From a virus, in the IMG/VR virus record IMGVR_UViG_3300009155_002268, positions 1 to 24,334 of that record: DNA of 24,334 nt. One strand, given 5' to 3'. Each line of letters opens with the position of its first letter. Positions within the stretch are counted from its first letter, which is position 1. A program made the position numbers and the translations under genes. This document shows, piece by piece, positions 1-7,000 of this stretch. The notes beneath the pieces were generated by a model that made no database searches, had not been told where the DNA came from, and saw nothing but the letters and a program-made list of their open reading frames with translations.

Positions 1-534
1 AACACAAATAAATTTTGGCATTATTTTTTATTGTTCTGCAGCAGTATAGTTACACTAGGTTCCACTGTGGCATGGACTGCTGTGCATTTGAAACATCATA
101 GATTCTCTGACACTGAACAAGATTCACATTCTCCCAAATACAAAGGTCATTTCAAAGTATTCTTTGGATACTTCTTTGATGCTTATGATGTGGAACCAAG
201 ATATGCAGCACGACTTTTGAAATATCCTGAACACAAATTTGTTCATAAGCATTATTTTAAATTGTTGTCTTTTTATATTGTATTATTGGCTATTATTAAT
301 CCCATACTGATTTTTCCTTTATGGATATTTCCCACAGTATTAAGTGTTATCATGGGCGGCATAGTGAATGTTTTTAATCATTGGAATGGTGAAGTTTCTG
401 ACAGTAAATTAATAGCATGGACTGTGGCTGGGGAAGGCTGGCACAAATATCATCACACCAATTCAACTGCTTGGCGTAATCCTTCACCGGATTTATCTGG
501 ATTTTTTATTCGACTTATAAAGTCCAATCAATAG
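1..534 (+). CDS. Fatty acid desaturase, 3' part (5' end outside window)
   Basis: This is the C-terminal 177 residues of a membrane di-iron acyl desaturase, which inserts a double bond into a fatty acyl chain. The frame is open to the left edge, so the TTG at 31 is not taken as the start. Two histidine boxes are visible: HLKHH followed by RFSDT at about residues 29-33, and GEGWHKYHH at about 144-152, matching the second and third boxes of the stearoyl-CoA/DesC family. Hydrophobic segments lie between them (about residues 88-120). The first histidine box would be in the missing part. The C-terminus looks complete and carries the FFIRLI segment usual after the last box. It converges on the next gene with a 20-base overlap. 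Desaturases are known as accessory genes in marine myoviruses; a role in changing host membrane lipids is inference. Confidence 0.88.
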   Translation, partial: NTNKFWHYFLLFCSSIVTLGSTVAWTAVHLKHHRFSDTEQDSHSPKYKGHFKVFFGYFFDAYDVEPRYAARLLKYPEHKFVHKHYFKLLSFYIVLLAIINPILIFPLWIFPTVLSVIMGGIVNVFNHWNGEVSDSKLIAWTVAGEGWHKYHHTNSTAWRNPSPDLSGFFIRLIKSNQ

Positions 535-1087
535 GCCATCTGCCGTATTGTTCTAATTGTTGATAGAATATTTCAACGTTTACTTTCCAAATTGTTTGTT
601 CAGTTCCTCTGTAAAACATTTCACCACAGTTTTCCAAACAACCTGTTTTGGCCAATATTGGAGCCCAAGTTCTGTGAACTCTTTGTTGGGTGCCCCAGCT
701 ATTTTTATTTGATGTGATATAAAAATTTTTATCTTTGCCTGCCCATTCTATTCCAGCAGTCATAAAAAATTGAGGACTCACATGCTGATGTTCAATGATC
801 CCCGTTCGGGTTCTTACTCTTTTGATTGGCATACGATCTGTGAACGCACAAGATCTCACAGCAATACGAAAACAATTTGGTCCCATTTCATCAAAACTGT
901 GAGCAGCAGTGGTACCGACTATTTCATTGTTATAATAAAGAATCCAAACACGTGAAAGTCTTTCTGTGGAGATACTATCCACCAACGTTTTTTTGCTGTT
1001 GTTGTTTTTGAATCCTCTAGATTCTGCTTGAAGATAAAATTCTGTTAAATCAATTGATTCAGAATATGGTACCAATTTGTAAGTCAT
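515..1087 (-). CDS. GNAT-like acyltransferase (putative)
   Basis: A 190-residue soluble protein. The middle of the chain has a WILYYNNEIVGTTAAHSF segment (about residues 48-65) resembling the paired beta strands before the acetyl-CoA loop of GNAT N-acetyltransferases. A further segment at about residues 123-137 (ITSNKNSWGTQQRVH) resembles the later GNAT helix region. The classic Q/R-x-x-G-x-G/A loop is not clear, so the family call is tentative. The ATG at 1087 was chosen over an upstream in-frame TTG at 1105, since that TTG sits inside the divergent promoter region and has no Shine-Dalgarno. The gene is transcribed away from the oxygenase at 1127 and runs into the desaturase tail to tail. 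The substrate is unknown. Confidence 0.6.
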   Translation of the reverse strand: MTYKLVPYSESIDLTEFYLQAESRGFKNNNSKKTLVDSISTERLSRVWILYYNNEIVGTTAAHSFDEMGPNCFRIAVRSCAFTDRMPIKRVRTRTGIIEHQHVSPQFFMTAGIEWAGKDKNFYITSNKNSWGTQQRVHRTWAPILAKTGCLENCGEMFYRGTEQTIWKVNVEIFYQQLEQYGRWPIDWTL

Positions 1088-1092
1088 AAATA
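1085..1092 (+). promoter_or_regulatory. Candidate T4-type late promoter (CATAAATA)
   Basis: The octamer matches TATAAATA at seven of eight positions. With the T4 late geometry (octamer at -13 to -6) the start site would be near 1098, leaving a leader of about 29 bases before the ATG at 1127. It overlaps the first codon of the divergent gene. AT-rich DNA yields such words by chance. Confidence 0.3.
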
Positions 1093-1105
1093 TTTTTGTC
1101 CACAA

Positions 1106-1113
1106 TATTTAAC
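1106..1113 (-). promoter_or_regulatory. Candidate late promoter (GTTAAATA) for the GNAT-like gene
   Basis: On the minus strand GTTAAATA lies 18 bases before the ATG at 1087, predicting a start near 1100 and a leader of about 13 bases. It has two mismatches to TATAAATA and is supported mainly by its place in a divergent gap. Confidence 0.22.
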
Positions 1114-1121
1114 ACTAAATA
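1114..1121 (+). promoter_or_regulatory. Late-promoter-like octamer five bases before ATG (ACTAAATA)
   Basis: ACTAAATA ends exactly five bases before the ATG at 1127. The same octamer precedes the structural gene at 24125. T4 late geometry would put +1 on the A of the ATG, giving a leaderless mRNA; the gene has no Shine-Dalgarno. Confidence 0.35.
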
Positions 1122-1126
1122 TTTGG

Positions 1127-1933
1127 ATGATAAGAGGAATTGGTGGTCAACCATATATTGATTTAACTCCACATTTGGACATAGAAGGTTTCAAGAAATT
1201 ACATCCTGAAATCTGCAGGGGATTTGCTTTGGCTAGAGAATATGCCAAAGAAGGCACATGGATGTCACCAGGATTTAATCTACAAGACATGAGTTATCAA
1301 TTGAATTGGAAACCAATTTATCAGGCTGTGAAAGAATATCTTGCACTGCCCACAGATCACCCTATTAGAAAAAATGGTGATGATCTTTATGCCAACATCA
1401 AAGATTACCGCACAAGAAATCAATTCACACGCTATCTCAAAGCAGTGTTGGGTGCTAAAGATCCATACATCTATTATTTTTTATGGAATGAAGGTGATTG
1501 GGATAATAGAAATTCTGAAAGACATCTCACGGAAGAAAGCAAACATTTTCCTGGAGTGGTCACATGGGTTAAAAATCTTGTGAATCAAAACATAGTGAGT
1601 CAAATAGGCAGAGTGATATTTTTTCATTGTGAACATGACGGACAGCCATTTGAACACAGAGACTTAGATGGCAAACATGGTGACTCACAAGGATACAGTG
1701 ACCATTGCAATGAGTTTATACACATACGTCACAATACTAAAAGAGGATTTTACATTTGGGATCCTAAAACAAAAAACAAAGTTTATATCAATTCAAATGC
1801 TGCTTTTTGGAACGATCAAGACTGGCACGGTGGTGAGATCAATCGTGAGCAAGAGTATGGATTGCGAATTGATTGTGTGTTTACAGATGAATTTAGAAAA
1901 AAGTTAGGCATAAATCATTTAAAAAACTATTAA
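1127..1933 (+). CDS. Fe(II)/2-oxoglutarate oxygenase-like protein
   Basis: A 268-residue soluble protein with the metal- and cosubstrate-binding pattern of a double-stranded beta-helix 2OG oxygenase. An H-x-D pair (H177, D179, in FEHRDLDG) follows a strand, the distal histidine is probably H234 (DWHGG), and a conserved-type arginine lies 13 residues on (R247, GLRID). The N-terminal 160 residues are mostly helical and may form a substrate cap. Such enzymes hydroxylate or otherwise oxidise amino acid side chains, sugars or lipids; the substrate here cannot be read. It begins a six-gene plus-strand run and the next gene follows after 10 bases. No Shine-Dalgarno precedes the ATG, but late-promoter-like octamers do. 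Confidence 0.75.
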   Translation: MIRGIGGQPYIDLTPHLDIEGFKKLHPEICRGFALAREYAKEGTWMSPGFNLQDMSYQLNWKPIYQAVKEYLALPTDHPIRKNGDDLYANIKDYRTRNQFTRYLKAVLGAKDPYIYYFLWNEGDWDNRNSERHLTEESKHFPGVVTWVKNLVNQNIVSQIGRVIFFHCEHDGQPFEHRDLDGKHGDSQGYSDHCNEFIHIRHNTKRGFYIWDPKTKNKVYINSNAAFWNDQDWHGGEINREQEYGLRIDCVFTDEFRKKLGINHLKNY

Positions 1934-1943
1934 GGAGTTTTAT

Positions 1944-2540
1944 ATGAACAAGTATCACAGATATTTAAAACTCCCTTTTGAATACCCAAAACCAGATTGT
2001 TTTAATCAAAGTTACAGTCATCCCAATATGATTTTTGTTCCAAATAAATTCATTGATCAAAGTATTATAACTTGGATAAAAAATTTTAATCTTAAAGTTT
2101 CAAATGTCATTGAAGGGTTTTATACTCCACCCAATGGGGGCAAACTACCCATGCACAATGATACCAGCACAATAAGCAATGCAACAAAAATTAACTTTAC
2201 CTGGGGACCAACCAACAGCACAACAAGATGGTGGCAAGTCAAAGATGAATCTTTTTTAATTCCAGCTTTTCCAGACAATTCACACATAGAATCTCAAGGT
2301 ATTGTGCCAGATATAGTTGTTACTAACGCTTTCCAATCTACAGAAGAAAGTTGTAATTTAGTGTGTGAAAAAGTTATTAATAAACCCAGTCTAATGAATG
2401 TTGGGCAACTGCATTCCACATACAATCCTGATAACAAACAGGATCGTTGGACATTGTGTTTCACGTTATTAAAATTAAATAATTCTCATCTTCAATTTGA
2501 CGAAGCATTGGAAATATTCAAAGACATTGCTTATGAATAA
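1944..2540 (+). CDS. 2OG-Fe(II) oxygenase, aspartyl hydroxylase-like
   Basis: A 198-residue protein. H71-N-D73 (in GGKLPMHNDTS) is the facial metal pair, H157 (GQLHSTYN) the distal histidine, and R168 (DRWTLCF) the likely 2OG carboxylate ligand. Spacing and order match the aspartyl/asparaginyl beta-hydroxylase-like cupins common in marine phages. A strong Shine-Dalgarno (AAGGAG, six bases before ATG) fixes the start. It lies 10 bases after the preceding oxygenase and overlaps the next gene by eight bases, so the genes are probably translated together. The target is unknown; oxidation of a phage-made glycan or protein is inference from context. Confidence 0.8.
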   Translation: MNKYHRYLKLPFEYPKPDCFNQSYSHPNMIFVPNKFIDQSIITWIKNFNLKVSNVIEGFYTPPNGGKLPMHNDTSTISNATKINFTWGPTNSTTRWWQVKDESFLIPAFPDNSHIESQGIVPDIVVTNAFQSTEESCNLVCEKVINKPSLMNVGQLHSTYNPDNKQDRWTLCFTLLKLNNSHLQFDEALEIFKDIAYE

Positions 2541-3087
2541 AAGAACTATCACTGTTATTTGTCCTAAAGAACAAGAAAAAAGTTATTTTTCTTTTAAAAA
2601 ACATCATTATTCTAATCATTTAAACATATATCTTAACAATAATTTATTGTTTGAAGGTATAAATGATGCTGAAGAAAACTTGCCTATCACATTAAAAAAA
2701 AATATTGATATTGATTACAACACGGTTAATGTATTAAAATTTAACTATAACATAAATTTTAAAGATCCCAGCAAAGAACTTGTGGATGTTTTGTATAAGT
2801 TTGAACCCATAAATGATCAATATCATTCTATAAAAACAGAAATAAACAGACACAATTATGTGTTGGGCAGTGAACAATTGGATGACAATTATGAAGTTAC
2901 AATTAACATAAATGAACACACACATATTTTTGGTAAAAACTATCACCAAGGAGAAACAAAAAACATAAATTTTTTTGATAAAATTAATTTACAACAGCAA
3001 GGATTAACGATATCTTTAGATTCAAAAAAAACTTTTCAAAATAACACAGAGACCACGTTTGACCAAATTAGGTTAGAATTACGATAA
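2533..3087 (+). CDS. Hypothetical protein, beta-rich
   Basis: A 184-residue protein that I do not recognise. It is rich in Asn, Lys, Ile and Asp. The alternating hydrophobic/polar pattern through most of its length (for example LNIYLNNNLLFEG near residue 30, and a similar stretch near 130) suggests a beta-sandwich or beta-barrel. No signal peptide, membrane segment or cysteine pair stands out. The ATG at 2533 was chosen over 2497 because it gives an eight-base ATGAATAA overlap with the preceding stop, the usual junction in this window. It sits between a 2OG oxygenase and an aminotransferase in the same run. It could be a structural or carrier partner, but nothing in the sequence shows a function. 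Confidence 0.65.
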   Translation: MNKRTITVICPKEQEKSYFSFKKHHYSNHLNIYLNNNLLFEGINDAEENLPITLKKNIDIDYNTVNVLKFNYNINFKDPSKELVDVLYKFEPINDQYHSIKTEINRHNYVLGSEQLDDNYEVTININEHTHIFGKNYHQGETKNINFFDKINLQQQGLTISLDSKKTFQNNTETTFDQIRLELR

Positions 3088-3090
3088 TTA
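3083..3090 (+). promoter_or_regulatory. Weak late-promoter-like octamer (GATAATTA)
   Basis: GATAATTA ends five bases before the ATG at 3096, the same spacing as at 1127, 8292 and 14304, and the gene has no Shine-Dalgarno. It has two mismatches to TATAAATA and overlaps the preceding stop codon, so it is weak alone. Confidence 0.2.
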
Positions 3091-3095
3091 TTAAC

Positions 3096-4214
3096 ATGTT
3101 AAAAGGATTGATACCAGGACAACAGAAACCTACTCATCCATCAAAAGATCATTGGCAATTTGGTACTGTGGAGAATGGCATCAAAAAAATAGATCCTCTG
3201 TTACACTATGGTTGTTTTACACTGGGATTTGATAGAACAGACATTATTCAACATGTGTGCGATTCAATTAAAAATGTTAAACCAGAAATAGCAGAATCTT
3301 CAATATATGAAGAAGATTTAAAATTAAATCATGCCAGTTATGAACTATCCGATAAATTGTTTAATATGAGCAATGGATATAGAAGTTTTTTTGCTTTGTC
3401 AGGCAGCGATGCCAATGAAGGAGCAGTAAAATTATCTTCAGCATATCATTCAATTAAAAAAAATCAAAACAAAAATAAAATTGTAAGTTTTTATCGCAGT
3501 TTTCATGGATGCACTTTCCTTAATAGCAATCTTGGAGATTTGTTAGTGAATAATCCTTTATATACCATGAATAGATATGATGGAGTTATTAGATTAAACA
3601 GAGATTTTGATGTAAATTCTGTTGATTGGAATCAAGTGATGAGTATTATAGTAGAAACATGTTCGTGGGGAGATGATTTAACACCTAATTCAGACATTTT
3701 TTGGGAAAAAATAAAATATGTTCAAGAAAAATTTGACGTTATATTAATTGTGGATGATATTTTTATAGGAGGTGGCAAAACAGGCAATTATATTGGTTGG
3801 AAACATTTGCCCATACAACCTGATATTTTTACCATGGGCAAATCTATCACAGGTGGATATTTTCCTTTGAGTATAACCATGTACAATGAAAAAATACATA
3901 ATATTTTACCCACTAATTTTGAATGGGATCACGGATACACTTATAGTTTTTCTTTGCCAGGCATAAACAGTGCTTTGAAATACATAGACATATTGGAAAA
4001 AGAACAAATATTAGACAAACATCAAAGCATCCAAAACACAGCTATTAAAACTATTCAAAGCACGGGTTTTGAAATATTGAATCGTTTTGGTTGTCTTTAC
4101 ATGATACGCAAAGGCAATTTTAAAAATTTATACATGATGCCTTTGAATGCTAACGATGAGTATTTTACAGTTTTAAAACAGGATTTAGATTACTATGACA
4201 ATAAAAACAATTGA
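3096..4214 (+). CDS. Class III PLP-dependent aminotransferase
   Basis: A 372-residue fold-type I PLP enzyme of the ornithine/GABA/glutamate-1-semialdehyde aminotransferase class. The phosphate-binding loop is SGSDANEGAVKL (residues 102-113) and SFHG follows at about 135. The DDIFIGGGKTG segment (220-230) carries the aspartate that contacts the pyridine nitrogen (D220), and the Schiff-base lysine is K249 in MGKSITGG. It is shorter than the usual 420-450 residues, mainly at the C-terminus. It would move an amino group onto a keto or aldehyde acceptor, which could be a sugar, a semialdehyde or an amino acid. It overlaps the next oxygenase by 20 bases and is two genes from an amidinotransferase, so it may make an amine that is then amidinated (inference). 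Confidence 0.9.
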   Translation: MLKGLIPGQQKPTHPSKDHWQFGTVENGIKKIDPLLHYGCFTLGFDRTDIIQHVCDSIKNVKPEIAESSIYEEDLKLNHASYELSDKLFNMSNGYRSFFALSGSDANEGAVKLSSAYHSIKKNQNKNKIVSFYRSFHGCTFLNSNLGDLLVNNPLYTMNRYDGVIRLNRDFDVNSVDWNQVMSIIVETCSWGDDLTPNSDIFWEKIKYVQEKFDVILIVDDIFIGGGKTGNYIGWKHLPIQPDIFTMGKSITGGYFPLSITMYNEKIHNILPTNFEWDHGYTYSFSLPGINSALKYIDILEKEQILDKHQSIQNTAIKTIQSTGFEILNRFGCLYMIRKGNFKNLYMMPLNANDEYFTVLKQDLDYYDNKNN

Positions 4215-4821
4215 TAATTTTTTCGATACACCAACATTGGTTGAGTTAAAATCTATTATTAAACATGAAATTGCCAATAATGAATGTGAACTACATTATA
4301 TTGATCCAGAACATGCCAAGGATTCAAAAATAATAAAACAAATTGGAAATGAAATTACAGAATTTTCTGGACAAGTAGAAAATGATCACTATGGATTTCA
4401 CAATTCCACATATTACATGTTAACAGGTGAAAGCAGAACATTTTGGTTAAAAAATTTAGTGAGCAAAAATGTTGTGTCCAAAGACATACTTAATACCATG
4501 GATTGTTTGGTGCGTTATCATGAAAATCATGCTCCATACGGGGGGCATTGGCATCTTGACAGCACTTATGAAAAGGACAATTCTATAGATTATGTAGGAG
4601 TAACACACTTTTTACACGATACTTGGGATATTAACGATGGAGGTCTTTTTCTTTATAAAGAAGACAAAGATGATACACATGGAAAATTTATTGAACCTAC
4701 TCCCAACAGAATAATAATAAATTATACAGATCACATTCATGCTGTATCAACAGTGGTGGCAAAAAAAGGCGTTGTAAGATTATCAATGCAAATGTTTATA
4801 AATTACAAATATTTAATATAA
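4195..4821 (+). CDS. 2OG-Fe(II) oxygenase, prolyl 4-hydroxylase-like
   Basis: A 208-residue protein with the prolyl hydroxylase-like order of motifs. H120-L-D122 (GGHWHLDS) binds iron, a GGLFLY strand follows at 149-154, the distal histidine is H182 (DHIHAVS), and R195 (VVRLSMQMF) binds 2OG. The H-to-R gap of 13 residues and the GG before a hydrophobic strand resemble the P4H/PHD2 branch more than the aspartyl hydroxylase branch. The ATG lies inside the end of the aminotransferase gene (20-base overlap), so the two are probably coupled. The substrate is unknown: a peptide proline, a free amino acid or a small amine are all possible. Confidence 0.82.
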   Translation: MTIKTIDNFFDTPTLVELKSIIKHEIANNECELHYIDPEHAKDSKIIKQIGNEITEFSGQVENDHYGFHNSTYYMLTGESRTFWLKNLVSKNVVSKDILNTMDCLVRYHENHAPYGGHWHLDSTYEKDNSIDYVGVTHFLHDTWDINDGGLFLYKEDKDDTHGKFIEPTPNRIIINYTDHIHAVSTVVAKKGVVRLSMQMFINYKYLI

Positions 4822-4825
4822 AATT

Positions 4826-5896
4826 ATGATCTACACAGAATTTGATCCATTACAAGAAGTAATTGTGGGTGATTGCTATGCTCCTGGAGATGTGGATAAT
4901 TTTTTACCTAAAGAAAGTATTTCAAGTTTTAATAAAATATTAGAAGAAACCAAACAAGATCTCAACAATTTAACAGATTTTTTAAAAAAATCTAATATTA
5001 AAGTACACAGACCTGAAGTGCAAAAGTTTGAACAATCAATTCAGATGCCCAATTTTAAAATTAATTTACCTATATGCCCCATAGTGCCCAGAGATCAGTA
5101 TTTGATTATGGGTCGTGATATCATACAAACATATACCAGTTATACCGACAGATATTTTGATTCTTTAAGTTATAGAAAGATTTTTAATGAATTATTTAAA
5201 GAAGGATACAACTGGATTGCTCAACCATTGCCTATGTTGATTGATTCAAAAATTGATGACAATTGGTACATATCAGACTCCATATACAAAGAAAAATTAG
5301 CAGATCAATTGTTGTGGCACACAGCCTCAGTGTTTAAAGCAGGCGATTCATTGATATACAACGGCAGAGGACCAGGTTCGCAATTAGGATTAGAATGGCT
5401 CAAACGCAATTTGAAAGAATTTAATTATATTGAAAATACAGGTGATACCATATTTAAAAATTATGGACACATTGATCATGGATTTTTGCTGATAGATGAT
5501 AACACTGTGATACATGCTGGTATAGAATGGGTTCCTTTATGTTTACGCAATAAAAAATTAATTGATGTTAAAAATTTTGTAGGCACAGTTATTACAGACA
5601 ACTATATCAATGATTATACTGCCACTGATGGAAAATATTCTAATGCTTGGTTAGAAAAATATTTGGCCAATTGGAGAGGATACACACAGGAGATTTGTTT
5701 TGATTTAAATGTATTAATTTTAGATTCAAAAAATATATTGTTTGGCAAACATTTGCCAGAATTATTTGAGTTTTTAAAAACACACAATATCAATTGTCAT
5801 GTAGTCACACAAAGACATGAAGTGTATTGGGAAGGTGGTACTCATTGTTGCACTCTTGATGTGAAAAGAAAAGGTTCTAAAAGAAAAATAATTTAA
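4826..5896 (+). CDS. Amidinotransferase (glycine / inosamine-phosphate type)
   Basis: A 356-residue enzyme of the L-arginine amidinotransferase family, which moves the amidino group of arginine onto an amine through a cysteine-bound intermediate. It starts with EFDPLQEVIVG, and CPIVPRD lies at about 84-90. AGDS (172-175) is followed by GLEWLKR, as in AGAT. The catalytic pair is probably H215 (GHIDHGFLLI) and C341 (GGTHCCTLDVKRKG), with D174 the likely acid. Length and motif order match full-length members. The substrate cannot be told from sequence: glycine, lysine, or an aminocyclitol or amino sugar phosphate. It closes the plus-strand run, four bases after an oxygenase, and its stop overlaps the convergent dehydrogenase gene by four bases. 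Amidinotransferases occur in some marine myoviruses, so the gene itself is not unprecedented. Confidence 0.88.
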   Translation: MIYTEFDPLQEVIVGDCYAPGDVDNFLPKESISSFNKILEETKQDLNNLTDFLKKSNIKVHRPEVQKFEQSIQMPNFKINLPICPIVPRDQYLIMGRDIIQTYTSYTDRYFDSLSYRKIFNELFKEGYNWIAQPLPMLIDSKIDDNWYISDSIYKEKLADQLLWHTASVFKAGDSLIYNGRGPGSQLGLEWLKRNLKEFNYIENTGDTIFKNYGHIDHGFLLIDDNTVIHAGIEWVPLCLRNKKLIDVKNFVGTVITDNYINDYTATDGKYSNAWLEKYLANWRGYTQEICFDLNVLILDSKNILFGKHLPELFEFLKTHNINCHVVTQRHEVYWEGGTHCCTLDVKRKGSKRKII

Positions 5897-5905
5897 ATTT
5901 TTCTT
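5881..5905. terminator. AT-rich inverted repeat at a convergent junction
   Basis: AAGAAAAAT and ATTTTTCTT form a perfect nine-base stem around a seven-base loop exactly where the two converging genes end (overlap 5893-5896). It could act as a bidirectional transcription stop. The stem has only one G:C pair, so it is weak. Confidence 0.3.
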
Positions 5906-6444
5906 AAATCAATATTACTAATATATAAATCTTGATTTAAAATATAATCTATTGTTCTAGTAATATCTTCAGCACTACAAGTAGGTTCATTGGATCTTTC
6001 TCCAGTCTTTGGACCATAATTAGCAATTCTTAACATGGTAAATTTGACCTGGGTTCCAAATGGTTTTTGTATACTCAAAGAATTATGTATCACATCAAGA
6101 TGATGTTTTTGTTTAAGATATGTGATGTTAGCGTTAATACTTTCTAAAAGTTTTGGATGTATTTTAGTAGCTAGAGTGCCAAATGTGATAACATTTTTTA
6201 ATCTGTGATTGCTCCATTGTTCATTAATGTTGATTAAAATTTGACTTTGAATATTATCTATGTGTGCTAAATTTATCAAACAATCACTGTCTAATGATTT
6301 TTTAATTAAAGAATCCATTTGTTCTTTAACATTTAAATCACACCCTGTGGATTTAGAAAATCCTAAACATTCGTGATTTTTACTAAGATATTCAAACAAC
6401 ATTTTGCCTATGTTTGACGTATGACCTGTGATAATTATTTTCAT
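5893..6444 (-). CDS. Short-chain dehydrogenase / epimerase-like protein
   Basis: A 183-residue NAD(P)-binding protein. The N-terminus MKIIITGHTSNIGKM is a Rossmann glycine-rich turn (T6-G7, I12-G13). FGTLAT (about 86-91) stands where the catalytic Ser/Thr strand of short-chain dehydrogenases lies, Y107-x3-K111 fits the catalytic pair, and LRIANYGP followed by SAEDITRTIDYI resembles the C-terminal part of the fold. It is shorter than the usual 240-300 residues, so the substrate-binding part is reduced. It is the last gene of a four-gene minus-strand run, seven bases after an oxygenase. A sugar or polyol substrate would suit the region, but that is inference. Confidence 0.72.
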   Translation of the reverse strand: MKIIITGHTSNIGKMLFEYLSKNHECLGFSKSTGCDLNVKEQMDSLIKKSLDSDCLINLAHIDNIQSQILININEQWSNHRLKNVITFGTLATKIHPKLLESINANITYLKQKHHLDVIHNSLSIQKPFGTQVKFTMLRIANYGPKTGERSNEPTCSAEDITRTIDYILNQDLYISNIDLRKI

Positions 6445-6451
6445 TATATTT

Positions 6452-7000
6452 TTATCCCCAAATATTGAAAACGTATTTTGGAATCAATCCACAATTAGAC
6501 CCAGCGTGCCATGAAGTTCGTTTGGGCCATTTCCAAGTGGCTCCCATTTCTTGATTGTACAAACAATGATCTTCTACGATAAAAACATGTCCTGGTGCTG
6601 GAGGACTTATATGACAATGATATCTAACCATTTCTTTTTTGTGTTCTAATGTTTTTTCATCATCTGTAATATCCCAATGCCAAGGTGCTACATCACCAGG
6701 TTTTACTCTGCTGATCCAAGCATTGATATAACTTTTCATTCCAACCCATTCACAAAACTTTTCTGCTATCTTTTTATCAAAATTTGTGCCTGGTAGATAC
6801 ATATCCCAACTGGCATTGCCTCCTTCGTGTTTCATTTTATAGCCAGCCTCACGCAATGGCTTAGCCACTTCTTCCACTCCAGGCACATGATGTCCCACAT
6901 CGTGTCTTGGACCTATGTAAGCACTCTGTTGATCTTCAATGCTTTTTATAACACTGTGCCAATCAATCACATCTTTGCAATTACCCACGTATTCAAGCAT
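6452..7000 (-). CDS. 2OG-Fe(II) oxygenase-like protein with Lys at the 2OG site
   Basis: A 182-residue cupin. H108-W-D110 (APWHWDITDD) is the metal pair, H165 (RTSWHAGSN) the distal histidine, and the strand after it (PKYVFNIWG) offers K175 where most relatives have Arg. Lysine at this place is known in other 2OG oxygenases such as FIH and JmjC proteins, so activity is still expected. The chain is short and ends just after the last strand. An AGGAG Shine-Dalgarno lies about nine bases before the ATG, inside the end of the kinase-like gene, with which it overlaps by eight bases. The substrate is unknown. Confidence 0.72.
   Translation of the reverse strand: MLEYVGNCKDVIDWHSVIKSIEDQQSAYIGPRHDVGHHVPGVEEVAKPLREAGYKMKHEGGNASWDMYLPGTNFDKKIAEKFCEWVGMKSYINAWISRVKPGDVAPWHWDITDDEKTLEHKKEMVRYHCHISPPAPGHVFIVEDHCLYNQEMGATWKWPKRTSWHAGSNCGLIPKYVFNIWG

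Noticed and set aside
770-955. Plus-strand open frame of 61 residues
   Set aside because: It lies wholly antisense to the GNAT-like gene, has no ribosome site and no recognisable protein pattern.
1088-1105. TTG start at 1105 for the GNAT-like gene
   Set aside because: It has no Shine-Dalgarno and lies within the divergent promoter region; the ATG at 1087 is the better start.
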